Positions 42,444 to 50,652 of a DNA stretch of 64,000 bases are shown piece after piece. The position numbers and the translations under genes are program-made. The number at the start of each line of letters is the position of its first letter. Positions within the stretch are counted from its first letter, which is position 1. Under the pieces are notes generated by a model. That model ran no database searches. It was not told where the DNA came from and saw nothing but the letters and a program-made list of their open reading frames with translations. The stretch is from Arthrobacter sp. MYb227 (GTDB taxonomy: Bacteria > Actinomycetota > Actinomycetes > Actinomycetales > Micrococcaceae), in the NCBI RefSeq assembly GCF_002975435.1, contig NZ_PCPT01000010.1:46850-110849 (forward strand), given 5' to 3'.

Positions 42444-43280
42444 CTACTCTGCTGCTGGCTGTGCAGGCTTGGCCGCGACGCCGTTCTTCAGCTCGGCATG
42501 AATGCCGGCAACCGATGCATACTCAAGATCCGGGCGGAACGGGAATGAGGCAACATCATCCGGTGAAGTAATGCCGGTGTGCACAAGAACCGTGAGCAGG
42601 CCCGCTTCCATACCGGCAATAATGTCGGTATCCATGCGGTCCCCGATCATGGCAGTGGTCTCAGAATGAGCATCAATGCGGTTCAGTGCAGAACGGAACA
42701 TCATGGGATTTGGCTTGCCCACCACATACGGGACGCGGGTTGTGGCCTGGGTGATTAGCGCCGCAACCGCACCGGTTGCCGGCAGGAGCCCCTCGGGGGA
42801 GGGCCCGGTGGCATCCGGGTTGGTTGCAATGAAGCGAGCGCCATTACTGATCAACCGGATGGCTTTGGTGATTGCCTCAAACGAGTAAGTGCGTGTCTCA
42901 CCAAGCACCACGTAATCGGGATCCTGATCGGTGAGAATGAATCCGGCATCATGCAACGCTGTGGTCAATCCGGCTTCGCCGATGACGAAGGCTCGACCAC
43001 CGGGGCGCTGCCGACGCAAAAATTCTGCGGTAGCCATGGCCGAGGTCCAGATATTTTCTTCCGGAATATCAAGACCCGAAGACAGCAACCGGGCACGTAG
43101 GTCGCGCGGGGTGTAGATCGAGTTGTTGGTAAGAACTAGGAAACGTTTTCCTGTTGCTACCCAATGCCCGATCAGTTTCGCAGCACCAGGGATCGCCTGA
43201 TTCTCGTGAACTAGTACCCCGTCCATGTCCGTAAGCCAGCAATTAATGTCATTCACGGTGCGTGGTTCATGCGATGGCAC
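42444..43280 (-). CDS. HAD-IIA family phosphatase (NagD-like)
   Basis: 278 aa. HAD motif I CWLTDMDGVLVHE (nucleophile and acid Asp), motif II VLTNNS, the C2-cap between, motif III Lys in VVGKPNPMMF and motif IV MIGDRMDTDIIAGMEAGL. The class IIA cap places it with NagD and 4-nitrophenylphosphatase/pyridoxal phosphatase-type enzymes; the natural substrate is not predictable. AAAGGA precedes the ATG. It is downstream of the CorA gene in the same direction. Confidence 0.93.
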   Translation of the reverse strand: MPSHEPRTVNDINCWLTDMDGVLVHENQAIPGAAKLIGHWVATGKRFLVLTNNSIYTPRDLRARLLSSGLDIPEENIWTSAMATAEFLRRQRPGGRAFVIGEAGLTTALHDAGFILTDQDPDYVVLGETRTYSFEAITKAIRLISNGARFIATNPDATGPSPEGLLPATGAVAALITQATTRVPYVVGKPNPMMFRSALNRIDAHSETTAMIGDRMDTDIIAGMEAGLLTVLVHTGITSPDDVASFPFRPDLEYASVAGIHAELKNGVAAKPAQPAAE

Positions 43281-43353
43281 GAGTGGTTCCTTTCAAGAAG
43301 TACCTGATGAATACATTATTTCAGGTTATTGGGGCCGGAAGAAGAAAAAGTGA

Positions 43354-44361
43354 TTAGAGCCAATTGTTTTTCTTGAAGATCACGAATAGTCCAACGCTGA
43401 GCGCGACCATGAGTCCTAACGCCGCTGGGTATCCCCAGCTAAAGTCCAGTTCTGGCATATTCGCAAAGTTCATTCCATAGATGCTGCCAATTAAACTCGG
43501 GGCAAAGAGGATTGCTGCCCAGGAGGAGATCTTTTTCATCTGCTCGTTCTGGGTAACCCCTGCCTCGGTGGCGCGCTGTGAGGCGAGTGTTGAAGATAGG
43601 GACAAAGCGTTAGATAACAGTGCACGGAAGGAAGCTACTCGATCGGCAATACGTATCGCGTGGTCTTGGACGTCAATAAACTTTCTGTCCAGTTCTAGGG
43701 CGTCTTCCGGCGTGAGGTTAGTGAGTTTGAGATCCTTACGCAGACGCTCGATGACATCGGATAGTGGTGCGACAGCGCGCTGAAATTCAATGACTTCCCG
43801 CGAAAGTTCGTAAATGCGTCTCGAGACTTGGTTTTGTCCGGAGAAGAGCTGCTCTTCAATCTCATCAATATCGTTGCTGAGCCCCGCGGCTACCGGTTCA
43901 TATTCGTCTATTACCTGGTCCATCACCGCGTAAAGGACGGCTTCGGGCCCCATCGAGAGCAGATCATGTTCGGCCTCGAGGCGTTTGCGGACTTCGGCAA
44001 TCCTTGGTGACTCTGCATGTCTGACTGTGACGACGAAATCGTCGCCCACGTAAACATGTAGCTCACCAAACTCAACCTTTTCAACATCGTCAAGGTATCT
44101 TGCGGGACGGAGCACGGCAAAAAGATGATCTCCGTAGTGATCGAGTTTGGGTCGTTGATGACCGGTTAGCGTGTCTTCAACTGCCAATTCGTGCAAGCCA
44201 AACTCCGAGGCAACCTCTTGCATTTCATGTGCATCGGGACGGTACAGGCCAAGCCAAGCCATCCCGTGATTTTGCTTCATGAGCTCAAACGTGGCTTCCA
44301 GGTCTCTGGGTTCGATTACTCGGTTTCCCTGCACATAGATGGCATTATCAACGATTGGCAT
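43354..44361 (-). CDS. corA: CorA family magnesium/cobalt transporter
   Basis: 335 aa, standard CorA length. A large cytoplasmic N-terminal domain with a long stalk helix is followed by two C-terminal transmembrane helices. The hallmark pore motif is GSIYGMNFANMPELDFSWGYP (YGMNF plus a MPEL-type loop), and the tail FKKNNWL is typical. It forms pentamers for Mg2+ and possibly Co2+/Ni2+ passage. GGAGG precedes the ATG. In this nickel-rich neighbourhood, Ni/Co transport is possible but not shown. Confidence 0.96.
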   Translation of the reverse strand: MPIVDNAIYVQGNRVIEPRDLEATFELMKQNHGMAWLGLYRPDAHEMQEVASEFGLHELAVEDTLTGHQRPKLDHYGDHLFAVLRPARYLDDVEKVEFGELHVYVGDDFVVTVRHAESPRIAEVRKRLEAEHDLLSMGPEAVLYAVMDQVIDEYEPVAAGLSNDIDEIEEQLFSGQNQVSRRIYELSREVIEFQRAVAPLSDVIERLRKDLKLTNLTPEDALELDRKFIDVQDHAIRIADRVASFRALLSNALSLSSTLASQRATEAGVTQNEQMKKISSWAAILFAPSLIGSIYGMNFANMPELDFSWGYPAALGLMVALSVGLFVIFKKNNWL

Positions 44362-44481
44362 GGAACCTCCGGGTAATGGGTGGCCGGAAGTGAACCGGTC
44401 GGGATCTTACTGTTCTGGCAAGTCTGTCATTCTTCCACGCTGCTTGACATTTAAGCGGTTCCGGGGCCACATACAAGAGTA

Positions 44482-44495
44482 TTGCTCCGGAGCAA
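44482..44495. promoter_or_regulatory. 14-bp palindrome between corA and the methyltransferase gene
   Basis: TTGCTCCGGAGCAA is perfectly symmetric and lies in the 171-bp divergent promoter region, 38 bp before the GTG of the SpoU gene. A regulator-binding site is possible. Confidence 0.4.
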
Positions 44496-44532
44496 ATGCT
44501 TGTCGAGCAAGACAAGCGACTACCCTTGAGGG

Positions 44533-45207
44533 GTGACTTCCGCCGTAGAACCAGATGCCTTAGTGCCAGCCGATACAACACCCGAATATGAGGAACGCCC
44601 AGAAGTGGGCGTTGGGCCGTGGGAGGGTGATCTGCCATCCGATGAACACTACGATCCTGAGCTTCTTGCCACAGGTGATCGCCGAAATGTGGCGGATAAG
44701 TACAGGTACTGGAGCATGGATGCGATCATTGCGGATCTAGACGAACGTCGTCACGATTTCCATATTGCCATTGAAAATTGGCAGCACGATATGAATATTG
44801 GGACAGTCGTACGTACCGCAAATGCGTTTTTGGCTAAAGAAGTGCACATCATTGGTCGCCGTCGGTGGAACCGTCGCGGCGCAATGGTCACCGACCGCTA
44901 TCAACACGTACGGCACCACCCGACCGTTGAAGACTTCGTGACTTGGGCCAAAGGAGAAGGCTTGGCCATTATTGGAATCGATATCTTCCCCGATTCGCAG
45001 AAATTGGAAACCTACGAGCTGCCCCGTAATTGCGTATTGGTGTTTGGGCAGGAAGGCCCGGGGCTCAGCGAGGAAGTCCACGAGAGCGCCGAGGCAACAT
45101 TGTCAATCGAACAATTTGGCTCCACGCGTTCTATCAATGCGGCCTCGGCCGCTGGAATTGCGATGCATGCGTGGATTCGCCGTCACGTCTTCAACCAGAG
45201 TGTCTAG
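44533..45207 (+). CDS. TrmH/SpoU family RNA 2'-O-methyltransferase
   Basis: 224 aa. SPOUT motifs are present: motif 1 MNIGTVVRTANAFLAKEVHIIGRRRWNRRGA, motif 2 VLVFGQEGPGLSEEV and motif 3 LSIEQFGSTRSINAASAAGIAMHAW. It methylates ribose in tRNA or rRNA; the target position cannot be assigned from sequence. The start GTG 44533 is 6 nt after TACCCT, and GAGGG lies too close to be a ribosome site, so a leaderless mRNA is likely. Confidence 0.93.
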   Translation: MTSAVEPDALVPADTTPEYEERPEVGVGPWEGDLPSDEHYDPELLATGDRRNVADKYRYWSMDAIIADLDERRHDFHIAIENWQHDMNIGTVVRTANAFLAKEVHIIGRRRWNRRGAMVTDRYQHVRHHPTVEDFVTWAKGEGLAIIGIDIFPDSQKLETYELPRNCVLVFGQEGPGLSEEVHESAEATLSIEQFGSTRSINAASAAGIAMHAWIRRHVFNQSV

Positions 45208-45300
45208 TTCCGGGTGGTCGAATGGCTAGAAAGTCAAACGGTTAGCGAATATCCTTTCAAACCCTGTCGAAGGTAGGTTAGCGTAGGTCTTGGGCGACCA

Positions 45301-45317
45301 CTTCCGTGTCACGGAAG
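45301..45317. promoter_or_regulatory. 17-bp palindrome upstream of the first M23 gene
   Basis: CTTCCGTG-T-CACGGAAG is a perfect inverted repeat about 95 bp before the GTG of the M23 gene. Flanking GAC and GTC extend the symmetry with a small offset. Operator or leader hairpin; not assigned. Confidence 0.5.
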
Positions 45318-45411
45318 GTCAAACCAAGTCCAAGAAAACGTGGGCTAGTACGCTCAAGCGCTGGGTGGCGTTATACCCACTGCCGGATTCCTGAAACGGA
45401 GTAATTCTCTG

Positions 45412-46713
45412 GTGAATAAGCATCAGGTCAATCATCCTTTACCGATGCCCACACCGTTGACCTCACGGCGAGAATTACGGGCCAAGCCCAAATCTTCAAG
45501 ATTAGTAATTTTGGTTGTTGCAACCCTAGCGGCATTAGCGCTTTCGGCGATCCCTGTTTCTGGAGCCAGAGACGCCGATTCCATCTCAATTGCATCTCCT
45601 CAAGGTCCGCTTGAGGAAGCTTCTTTTCAGTCACCTGTCGCAGTTGGTCTACACGGTGGAGTCGATGCAATCCGCTGGGACGCAGAAAATATTACGAGCG
45701 CCGCCGCTGGTGCCGAACTGGCAGACGCCGCTGATCCTGACGCCATGCTCGGTGTTGCAGGGTCCGCCGCGCAGCTCGTGGGGCAAACAGCTGGCCCCTT
45801 GGGCGTATTACCGGCAGGACTCCAACTTATCCACCCGGTCTCCTCTAGGCGTATCACCAGCCCCTATGGATGGCGCAGCAACCCCACCGGTTCCGGTACA
45901 CAAATTCATATTGGGCAGGACTACGCAATTGGGTGCGGCTCTCCGGTCTACGCAACTGCCGATGGCAAGGTGATCCAATCGGCTTGGGCCGGGCACTCGG
46001 GAATGCGTGTGACTATCGATCATGGCTCCAATGTCCGAACCGGCTACAGCCATAATTCAAAGCTCATTGCTTCGGTGGGCGATACCGTCAAACAGGGACA
46101 ACTGATAGCGCTCAGTGGAACCACGGGGAACTCCACAGGGTGCCACGTCCATTTTGAAGTCATCATTGATGGTAGATGGAATGACCCACGGAACTTCTTG
46201 CCACTGATTCCTGGTCAGCCGAACCCGATGATTGATTCTCGACGAACCACCATTGCTGCGGCGCCAATCCGAAATACAGGAAAACCTCAAACCGACAACG
46301 GTAACGGTCATGACATCGAGGTGCCGATTCCGGAGAAGACCAAATCTGCTCCCGCTACCAAGTCAAGTCAAAACGGTCACTCACCGATGGATCCTAGTAA
46401 AGAAAACTCAGCTGCGCATTCGACCCCTTCCTCGGCACCCACCACGGCACTAAAACCCACTCCCGAAAGTCCCTCGGTCACAACGGGTGCTGGTAATTCC
46501 TCGTCAACGTCTTCACCCGAGCAAGAGCAACCGACTATCGGGCCGAGCGAAGAACCTTCACTGCCCGAGGCCACACCACCGACCAAGGCACCGCCCGAAA
46601 CTGATATTCCGAAGCCTACGGATAATACTGGGAACGGGGCAGGGAAACGCCCGGGTCACAGTGAGTCAGATAGCATCAAAAAATCCGAAATTTTGGATTC
46701 TCCCGCTTCCTGA
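45412..46713 (+). CDS. Secreted M23 family peptidase (LytM domain)
   Basis: 433 aa. GTG start gives the N-terminus MNKHQVNH, matching the next gene and supporting this start. A signal segment (about 25-48, cleavage near VSGA) is followed by a variable region (50-140) and an M23 domain (about 142-280). Zinc ligands are seen in HIGQDYAI (H, D) and GCHVHFEVI (HxH), after SPYGWRSNPTGSG. The C-terminal 150 residues are low-complexity Ser/Thr/Pro. M23 enzymes are zinc endopeptidases cutting peptidoglycan cross-bridges. The complete HxxxD and HxH set suggests activity rather than a regulator role. The paralogue follows in tandem. Confidence 0.92.
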   Translation: MNKHQVNHPLPMPTPLTSRRELRAKPKSSRLVILVVATLAALALSAIPVSGARDADSISIASPQGPLEEASFQSPVAVGLHGGVDAIRWDAENITSAAAGAELADAADPDAMLGVAGSAAQLVGQTAGPLGVLPAGLQLIHPVSSRRITSPYGWRSNPTGSGTQIHIGQDYAIGCGSPVYATADGKVIQSAWAGHSGMRVTIDHGSNVRTGYSHNSKLIASVGDTVKQGQLIALSGTTGNSTGCHVHFEVIIDGRWNDPRNFLPLIPGQPNPMIDSRRTTIAAAPIRNTGKPQTDNGNGHDIEVPIPEKTKSAPATKSSQNGHSPMDPSKENSAAHSTPSSAPTTALKPTPESPSVTTGAGNSSSTSSPEQEQPTIGPSEEPSLPEATPPTKAPPETDIPKPTDNTGNGAGKRPGHSESDSIKKSEILDSPAS

Positions 46714-46953
46714 TGCTCGACAAGCAAGGTCGTTCAAGACTCCCGGCAAGCTCGTGGAGGTACATCACTGGAAATTGGTGTGAAAAAATTCGGCTGCGCT
46801 CTATTTTCGTTAGCTTCTCTCGGCTACGGTAATGCTTAAGTGTTCAGTTATTGGGGTAGCTGAATCGAATGGCGCTTCTCTCGCTGTTTAACCATTCGTC
46901 GTTCATTTCCCTGATGTGGCGGACGGTTACATGCGAAAATGGGGGAGTTGACC

Positions 46954-48768
46954 TTGAAAAAACACCAAGTCAACCGTGTTTCTGGCAGGTATGCAAAGAA
47001 ACGCCATAAACGCACGAGCAAACGCGTTGCGGCTCTTGGTGTTGGAATCAGTGCTGCCCTTGCATTAACTGGTGCGCCGGGACTCGGTGCGACCGCTCTA
47101 CAATCGGTTCACAGCGAATCGCAACCAGAACAACTGATGGCCGTCTCTTATGTTGAACCAGTAAGTGTCGCATTGCTCAGCGGCGTTGATGCAATCAACT
47201 GGGAATCGTTGGAATTCACTAGCACGAGTCTTGAGCAAGAACTCTCTGAAAGAACTAAAAGTATTGTGGGCCTGCGCAGTAATCAAGGCCTGCGCAACGA
47301 GCAAGATACTTCGACGACAGTGCCGGGTCAGTCAAACGGACTAGAAACAACATTTATAGCGCGTCGTGCATCATTTCCCCTCGGCCAAAGTGCCGGTGCA
47401 CTTAGCGCACTTCCGGGAAATTTGCAGCTGATTCATCCGGTGTCTTCTCGACATATCACGAGCCCTTACGGGTGGAGGAATAATCCGACAGGCAGCGGCA
47501 CACAAATTCACATCGGGCAAGACTACTCAATTGCCTGCGGGTCCCCGGTTGTTGCAACAGAAGATGGAACGGTAATCCAATCGGCTTGGGCCGGACACTC
47601 GGGTATGCGGGTGACAATCGACCACGGGAACTCGGTTCGGACCGGTTACAGCCATAACTCAAAGTTGATTGCCAAAGTCGGGGATGTAGTCAAACAGGGT
47701 CAGCTCATTGCACTGAGCGGCACCACAGGTAATTCCACCGGGTGCCATGTGCATTTTGAGGTAATTATTAATGGGAAATGGAACGACCCACGTAATTTTC
47801 TGCCCGCTATCCCGGGCCAACCAAACCCATTCATCAATTCACGCAATACAACTATTACAGCTGAACCTATTCGTAATGCTGGAAGGCCGCGCCCTGGCAC
47901 TCAAGGAATATACGATCTGGAATTGGTGATTCCTACAAAACCCAAGGACAAGGTCGAACCAACGCATCAGAACTCTGAATCACCGGCCAAAGTGCATGCC
48001 GAAAAGCCGGAACCAACACGAGTGGAGAAGCCCGAAACTCCCAAGGTCAAACCACCGAAGTCGGAAGTAGTGGCACCCGCAAAGCCTCACAAGCCCAAGC
48101 CGGTCAAGCCCGCCGAACACAAGCCAACGCCAACACCTGTTGCTAAGCCGAGCGATAAGCCCGTTCCGGAGCCCAAACCAATTCCCAAGCCAATACCTGT
48201 TGTTAAACCGAGCGATAAGCCCGTTCCGGAAGTCAAACCAAGTCCTAAACCGACACCGGAATCCTCTCCGAGTCCAGAGAGCGCAACGCCTACTGTTGCT
48301 CCGCCCAAGACAACGAAAGCCCCTAGTGCAGAAACAAAAGCAACAACACAGCAACAACATGCTGCAACTCCTACAGATAAAGCAGCAGCCGGATCTTCTG
48401 CTGCCTCGGTAGCGCCGAAAAATCAGCAGGTCCCAGCACCGAGCAGTCAAACACCAAGCAAGGTTGCCCAGAAGCAGGTCTCACAGGCACCGAAGCTTGA
48501 AAAGAAGAAAGAAGCAGCTGCGGATCAGGCACTTGAAACAAAGATGGCTTTGAAAACGGCAAAAGCAGCGCCCTTGAGCATCACCGCGGATCAAATGGAG
48601 GCCCCCGCAGCCGAGGCTGCCAAACAGGCCGTCACTGGACCCGATTCTCAAGATCCCGCTGACTTACTGGCCCATGATCCGGCAACGCCAGAAAAGCCAG
48701 CAGCTAAATCCGTGGAAGCCAAGACAATTCAAGGCCCGGCGGCCAAAGACTCCGAATCCAAGGAATAA
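46954..48768 (+). CDS. Secreted M23 family peptidase (LytM domain), tandem paralogue
   Basis: 604 aa from TTG 46954, which has GGGGGAG 6 nt upstream and yields MKKHQVNR, parallel to the previous gene; ATG 46939 overlaps that ribosome site. A basic n-region and signal peptide (about 25-50) precede the M23 domain (about 155-295), nearly identical to its neighbour (HIGQDYSI, GCHVHFEVI). The C-terminal half is a long Pro/Lys/Thr-rich and Ala-rich extension (PKPIPKP, SDKPVPE repeats) likely to span or bind the wall. It is probably a cross-bridge endopeptidase. The pair looks like a recent duplication with diverged tails. Confidence 0.92.
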   Translation: MKKHQVNRVSGRYAKKRHKRTSKRVAALGVGISAALALTGAPGLGATALQSVHSESQPEQLMAVSYVEPVSVALLSGVDAINWESLEFTSTSLEQELSERTKSIVGLRSNQGLRNEQDTSTTVPGQSNGLETTFIARRASFPLGQSAGALSALPGNLQLIHPVSSRHITSPYGWRNNPTGSGTQIHIGQDYSIACGSPVVATEDGTVIQSAWAGHSGMRVTIDHGNSVRTGYSHNSKLIAKVGDVVKQGQLIALSGTTGNSTGCHVHFEVIINGKWNDPRNFLPAIPGQPNPFINSRNTTITAEPIRNAGRPRPGTQGIYDLELVIPTKPKDKVEPTHQNSESPAKVHAEKPEPTRVEKPETPKVKPPKSEVVAPAKPHKPKPVKPAEHKPTPTPVAKPSDKPVPEPKPIPKPIPVVKPSDKPVPEVKPSPKPTPESSPSPESATPTVAPPKTTKAPSAETKATTQQQHAATPTDKAAAGSSAASVAPKNQQVPAPSSQTPSKVAQKQVSQAPKLEKKKEAAADQALETKMALKTAKAAPLSITADQMEAPAAEAAKQAVTGPDSQDPADLLAHDPATPEKPAAKSVEAKTIQGPAAKDSESKE

Positions 48769-48945
48769 GTTCCACGAGAAATGCGTCGAAACCCGTTCCT
48801 AAGATGACCGATTTGTTGGTGGGTCGTGCGACATGAGTTTATGGCTTCCCGTCATCTCGTCAGCGATCCATCCCACAAGTAGCTAGGATGGGAGTAGCCA
48901 ACGAGGTCTACTCCCCACACATTCCTTATCTACACAGGAGTCAGT

Positions 48946-49968
48946 ATGCCCATCGCATCCCCGGAACAATACAACGCAATGATTGATTCTGCGAAGGCCG
49001 GCGGCTACGCCTTCCCCGCAGTCAACGTGACGTCGTCGCAGACCTTGAATGCCGCACTTCGCGGCTTCGCTGAAGCAGAATCCGACGGAATCATTCAGGT
49101 TTCCACCGGTGGCGCAGCCTACTGGTCGGGTTCCTCCATCAAGAACATGGTCACCGGCTCTTTGGCCTTCGCAGCTTTCGCTCGCGAAGTTGCCAAGGGT
49201 TACGGCGTGAACATTGCCCTGCACACTGACCACTGCCCGGCGGACAAGCTCGACGATTTCGTCTTGCCGCTACTTGCAGCATCGGAGGCAGAGGTTGCTG
49301 CGGGTCGCAATCCATTCTTCAACTCCCACATGTGGGACGGCTCCGCGGAGACTCTCGAAGAAAACCTGCGTATCGCTGCCGAACTGCTGCCGCGTACCCA
49401 CGCAGCCAAGCAGATCCTCGAAGTTGAAATTGGCGCCGTCGGCGGAGAAGAAGACGGCGTGGAAAACGCAATCAACGACAAGCTGTACTCCACCGTTGAG
49501 GATGCTCTGGCAACCATCGCAGCCCTTGGCACCGGCGAAAATGGCCGCTACATCACCGCGCTGACCTTCGGCAACGTGCACGGCATCTACAAGCCGGGCA
49601 ACGTGAAGCTGCGTCCGGAACTGCTCAAGGATATCCAGGAACAGGTTGGTGCCAAGCTTGGCAAGACAAACCCATTTGACCTGGTCTTCCACGGCGGTTC
49701 GGGCTCCTCGGATCAGGAAATCGCCGACGCGGTTGCCTACGGAGTTATCAAGATGAACATCGATACCGACACCCAGTACGCATTCACTCGTCCGGTGGCT
49801 GGCCACATGCTTGCCAATTACGACGGTGTGCTGAAGGTCGATGGCGACATTGGCAACAAGAAGACCTATGACCCACGTGTCTGGGGTGCCAAGGCCGAAG
49901 AGTCAATGGCAGCCCGCATCGTTGAAGCAGCAAACCAGCTTGGTTCTGCAGGAAAGAGCTTGAAGTAA
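48946..49968 (+). CDS. fbaA: Class II fructose-bisphosphate aldolase
   Basis: 340 aa. Class II zinc aldolase motifs: FPAVNVTSSQTLNAALRG, ALHTDHCPADKLD (zinc/catalytic His, Asp), LEVEIGAVGGEEDGV, ALTFGNVHGIYKPGNVKL, VFHGGSGSSDQEI and IKMNIDTDTQYAF. It interconverts fructose-1,6-bisphosphate with DHAP and glyceraldehyde-3-phosphate in glycolysis and gluconeogenesis. AGGAG precedes the ATG. The DUF3151 gene follows after 2 bases, so they form one operon ending at the terminator 50421. Confidence 0.98.
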   Translation: MPIASPEQYNAMIDSAKAGGYAFPAVNVTSSQTLNAALRGFAEAESDGIIQVSTGGAAYWSGSSIKNMVTGSLAFAAFAREVAKGYGVNIALHTDHCPADKLDDFVLPLLAASEAEVAAGRNPFFNSHMWDGSAETLEENLRIAAELLPRTHAAKQILEVEIGAVGGEEDGVENAINDKLYSTVEDALATIAALGTGENGRYITALTFGNVHGIYKPGNVKLRPELLKDIQEQVGAKLGKTNPFDLVFHGGSGSSDQEIADAVAYGVIKMNIDTDTQYAFTRPVAGHMLANYDGVLKVDGDIGNKKTYDPRVWGAKAEESMAARIVEAANQLGSAGKSLK

Positions 49969-49970
49969 AT

Positions 49971-50387
49971 ATGTCCAATATTGGATCCAATCTGTTAGGC
50001 ATCCCCGAGACCCTGTTGCCAGAAGACGTAGAAGTCAACGCTCGTCTGGCCGCTGGCGATGAAGCGGTGGACATTGCAGCAGCCTTCCCATCATCCTCGC
50101 TGGGATGGGCACTGCTTGCCGATGAGGCGCATTCAGAGGGCCACGTTGTTGAGTCCTACGCGTATGCACGCGTTGGCTACCACCGCGGCCTTGATGCCTT
50201 GCGCAAGGCCGGTTGGCGCGGACAGGGTCCGGTGCCGTGGCGCCACGAACCCAACCGTGGCTTCCTACGCTCGCTCTACGCTCTACAGCGTGCCGCTGCG
50301 GCCATTGGCGAGGCAGAAGAAGTTGACCGTATTTCTCGTTTCCTTAATGATTCGGATCCGCTGGCCGTAGCTGGAATCGAAGCATAG
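49971..50387 (+). CDS. DUF3151 family protein
   Basis: 138 aa. Actinobacterial DUF3151 pattern: GIPETLLPEDVEVNARLAAGDEAVDIAAAFPSSSLGWALLADEA, AYARVGYHRGLDALRKAGWRGQGPVPW and NRGFLRSLYALQRAAAAIGE. The helical, TPR-like composition suggests a small adaptor or regulatory protein. It is usually found next to fba, as here; a role in aldolase or glycolytic control is only a guess. Terminator follows 33 bases later. Confidence 0.9.
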   Translation: MSNIGSNLLGIPETLLPEDVEVNARLAAGDEAVDIAAAFPSSSLGWALLADEAHSEGHVVESYAYARVGYHRGLDALRKAGWRGQGPVPWRHEPNRGFLRSLYALQRAAAAIGEAEEVDRISRFLNDSDPLAVAGIEA

Positions 50388-50420
50388 TAGCGAACTAAAT
50401 TCGTCCTCCGGGCGTACCCA

Positions 50421-50471
50421 CCGTGGGCCGTTCATATCCTCCTCATGAGGTATGAACGGCCCACGGTTTTT
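50421..50471 (+). terminator. Rho-independent terminator of fbaA-DUF3151
   Basis: A 16-bp perfect stem (50421-50436 with 50451-50466) with a 14-nt loop is followed by TTTTT. Confidence 0.95.
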
Positions 50472-50652
50472 AACCGGGCCAGGATTTGTATTCAAATCGT
50501 GACTGGTCGAAAAGTGCGCAGTGCAATAGATTGAGTTTCAACGTCGTTTTCGCACCTCGACATTCATGGGTACTTTTGCCGGCCCTCGCCTGCGCTTAGA
50601 GCCCAAGCCCGTAACACCCAATTCATTTACACACTCTTGGGACAGGACCACC

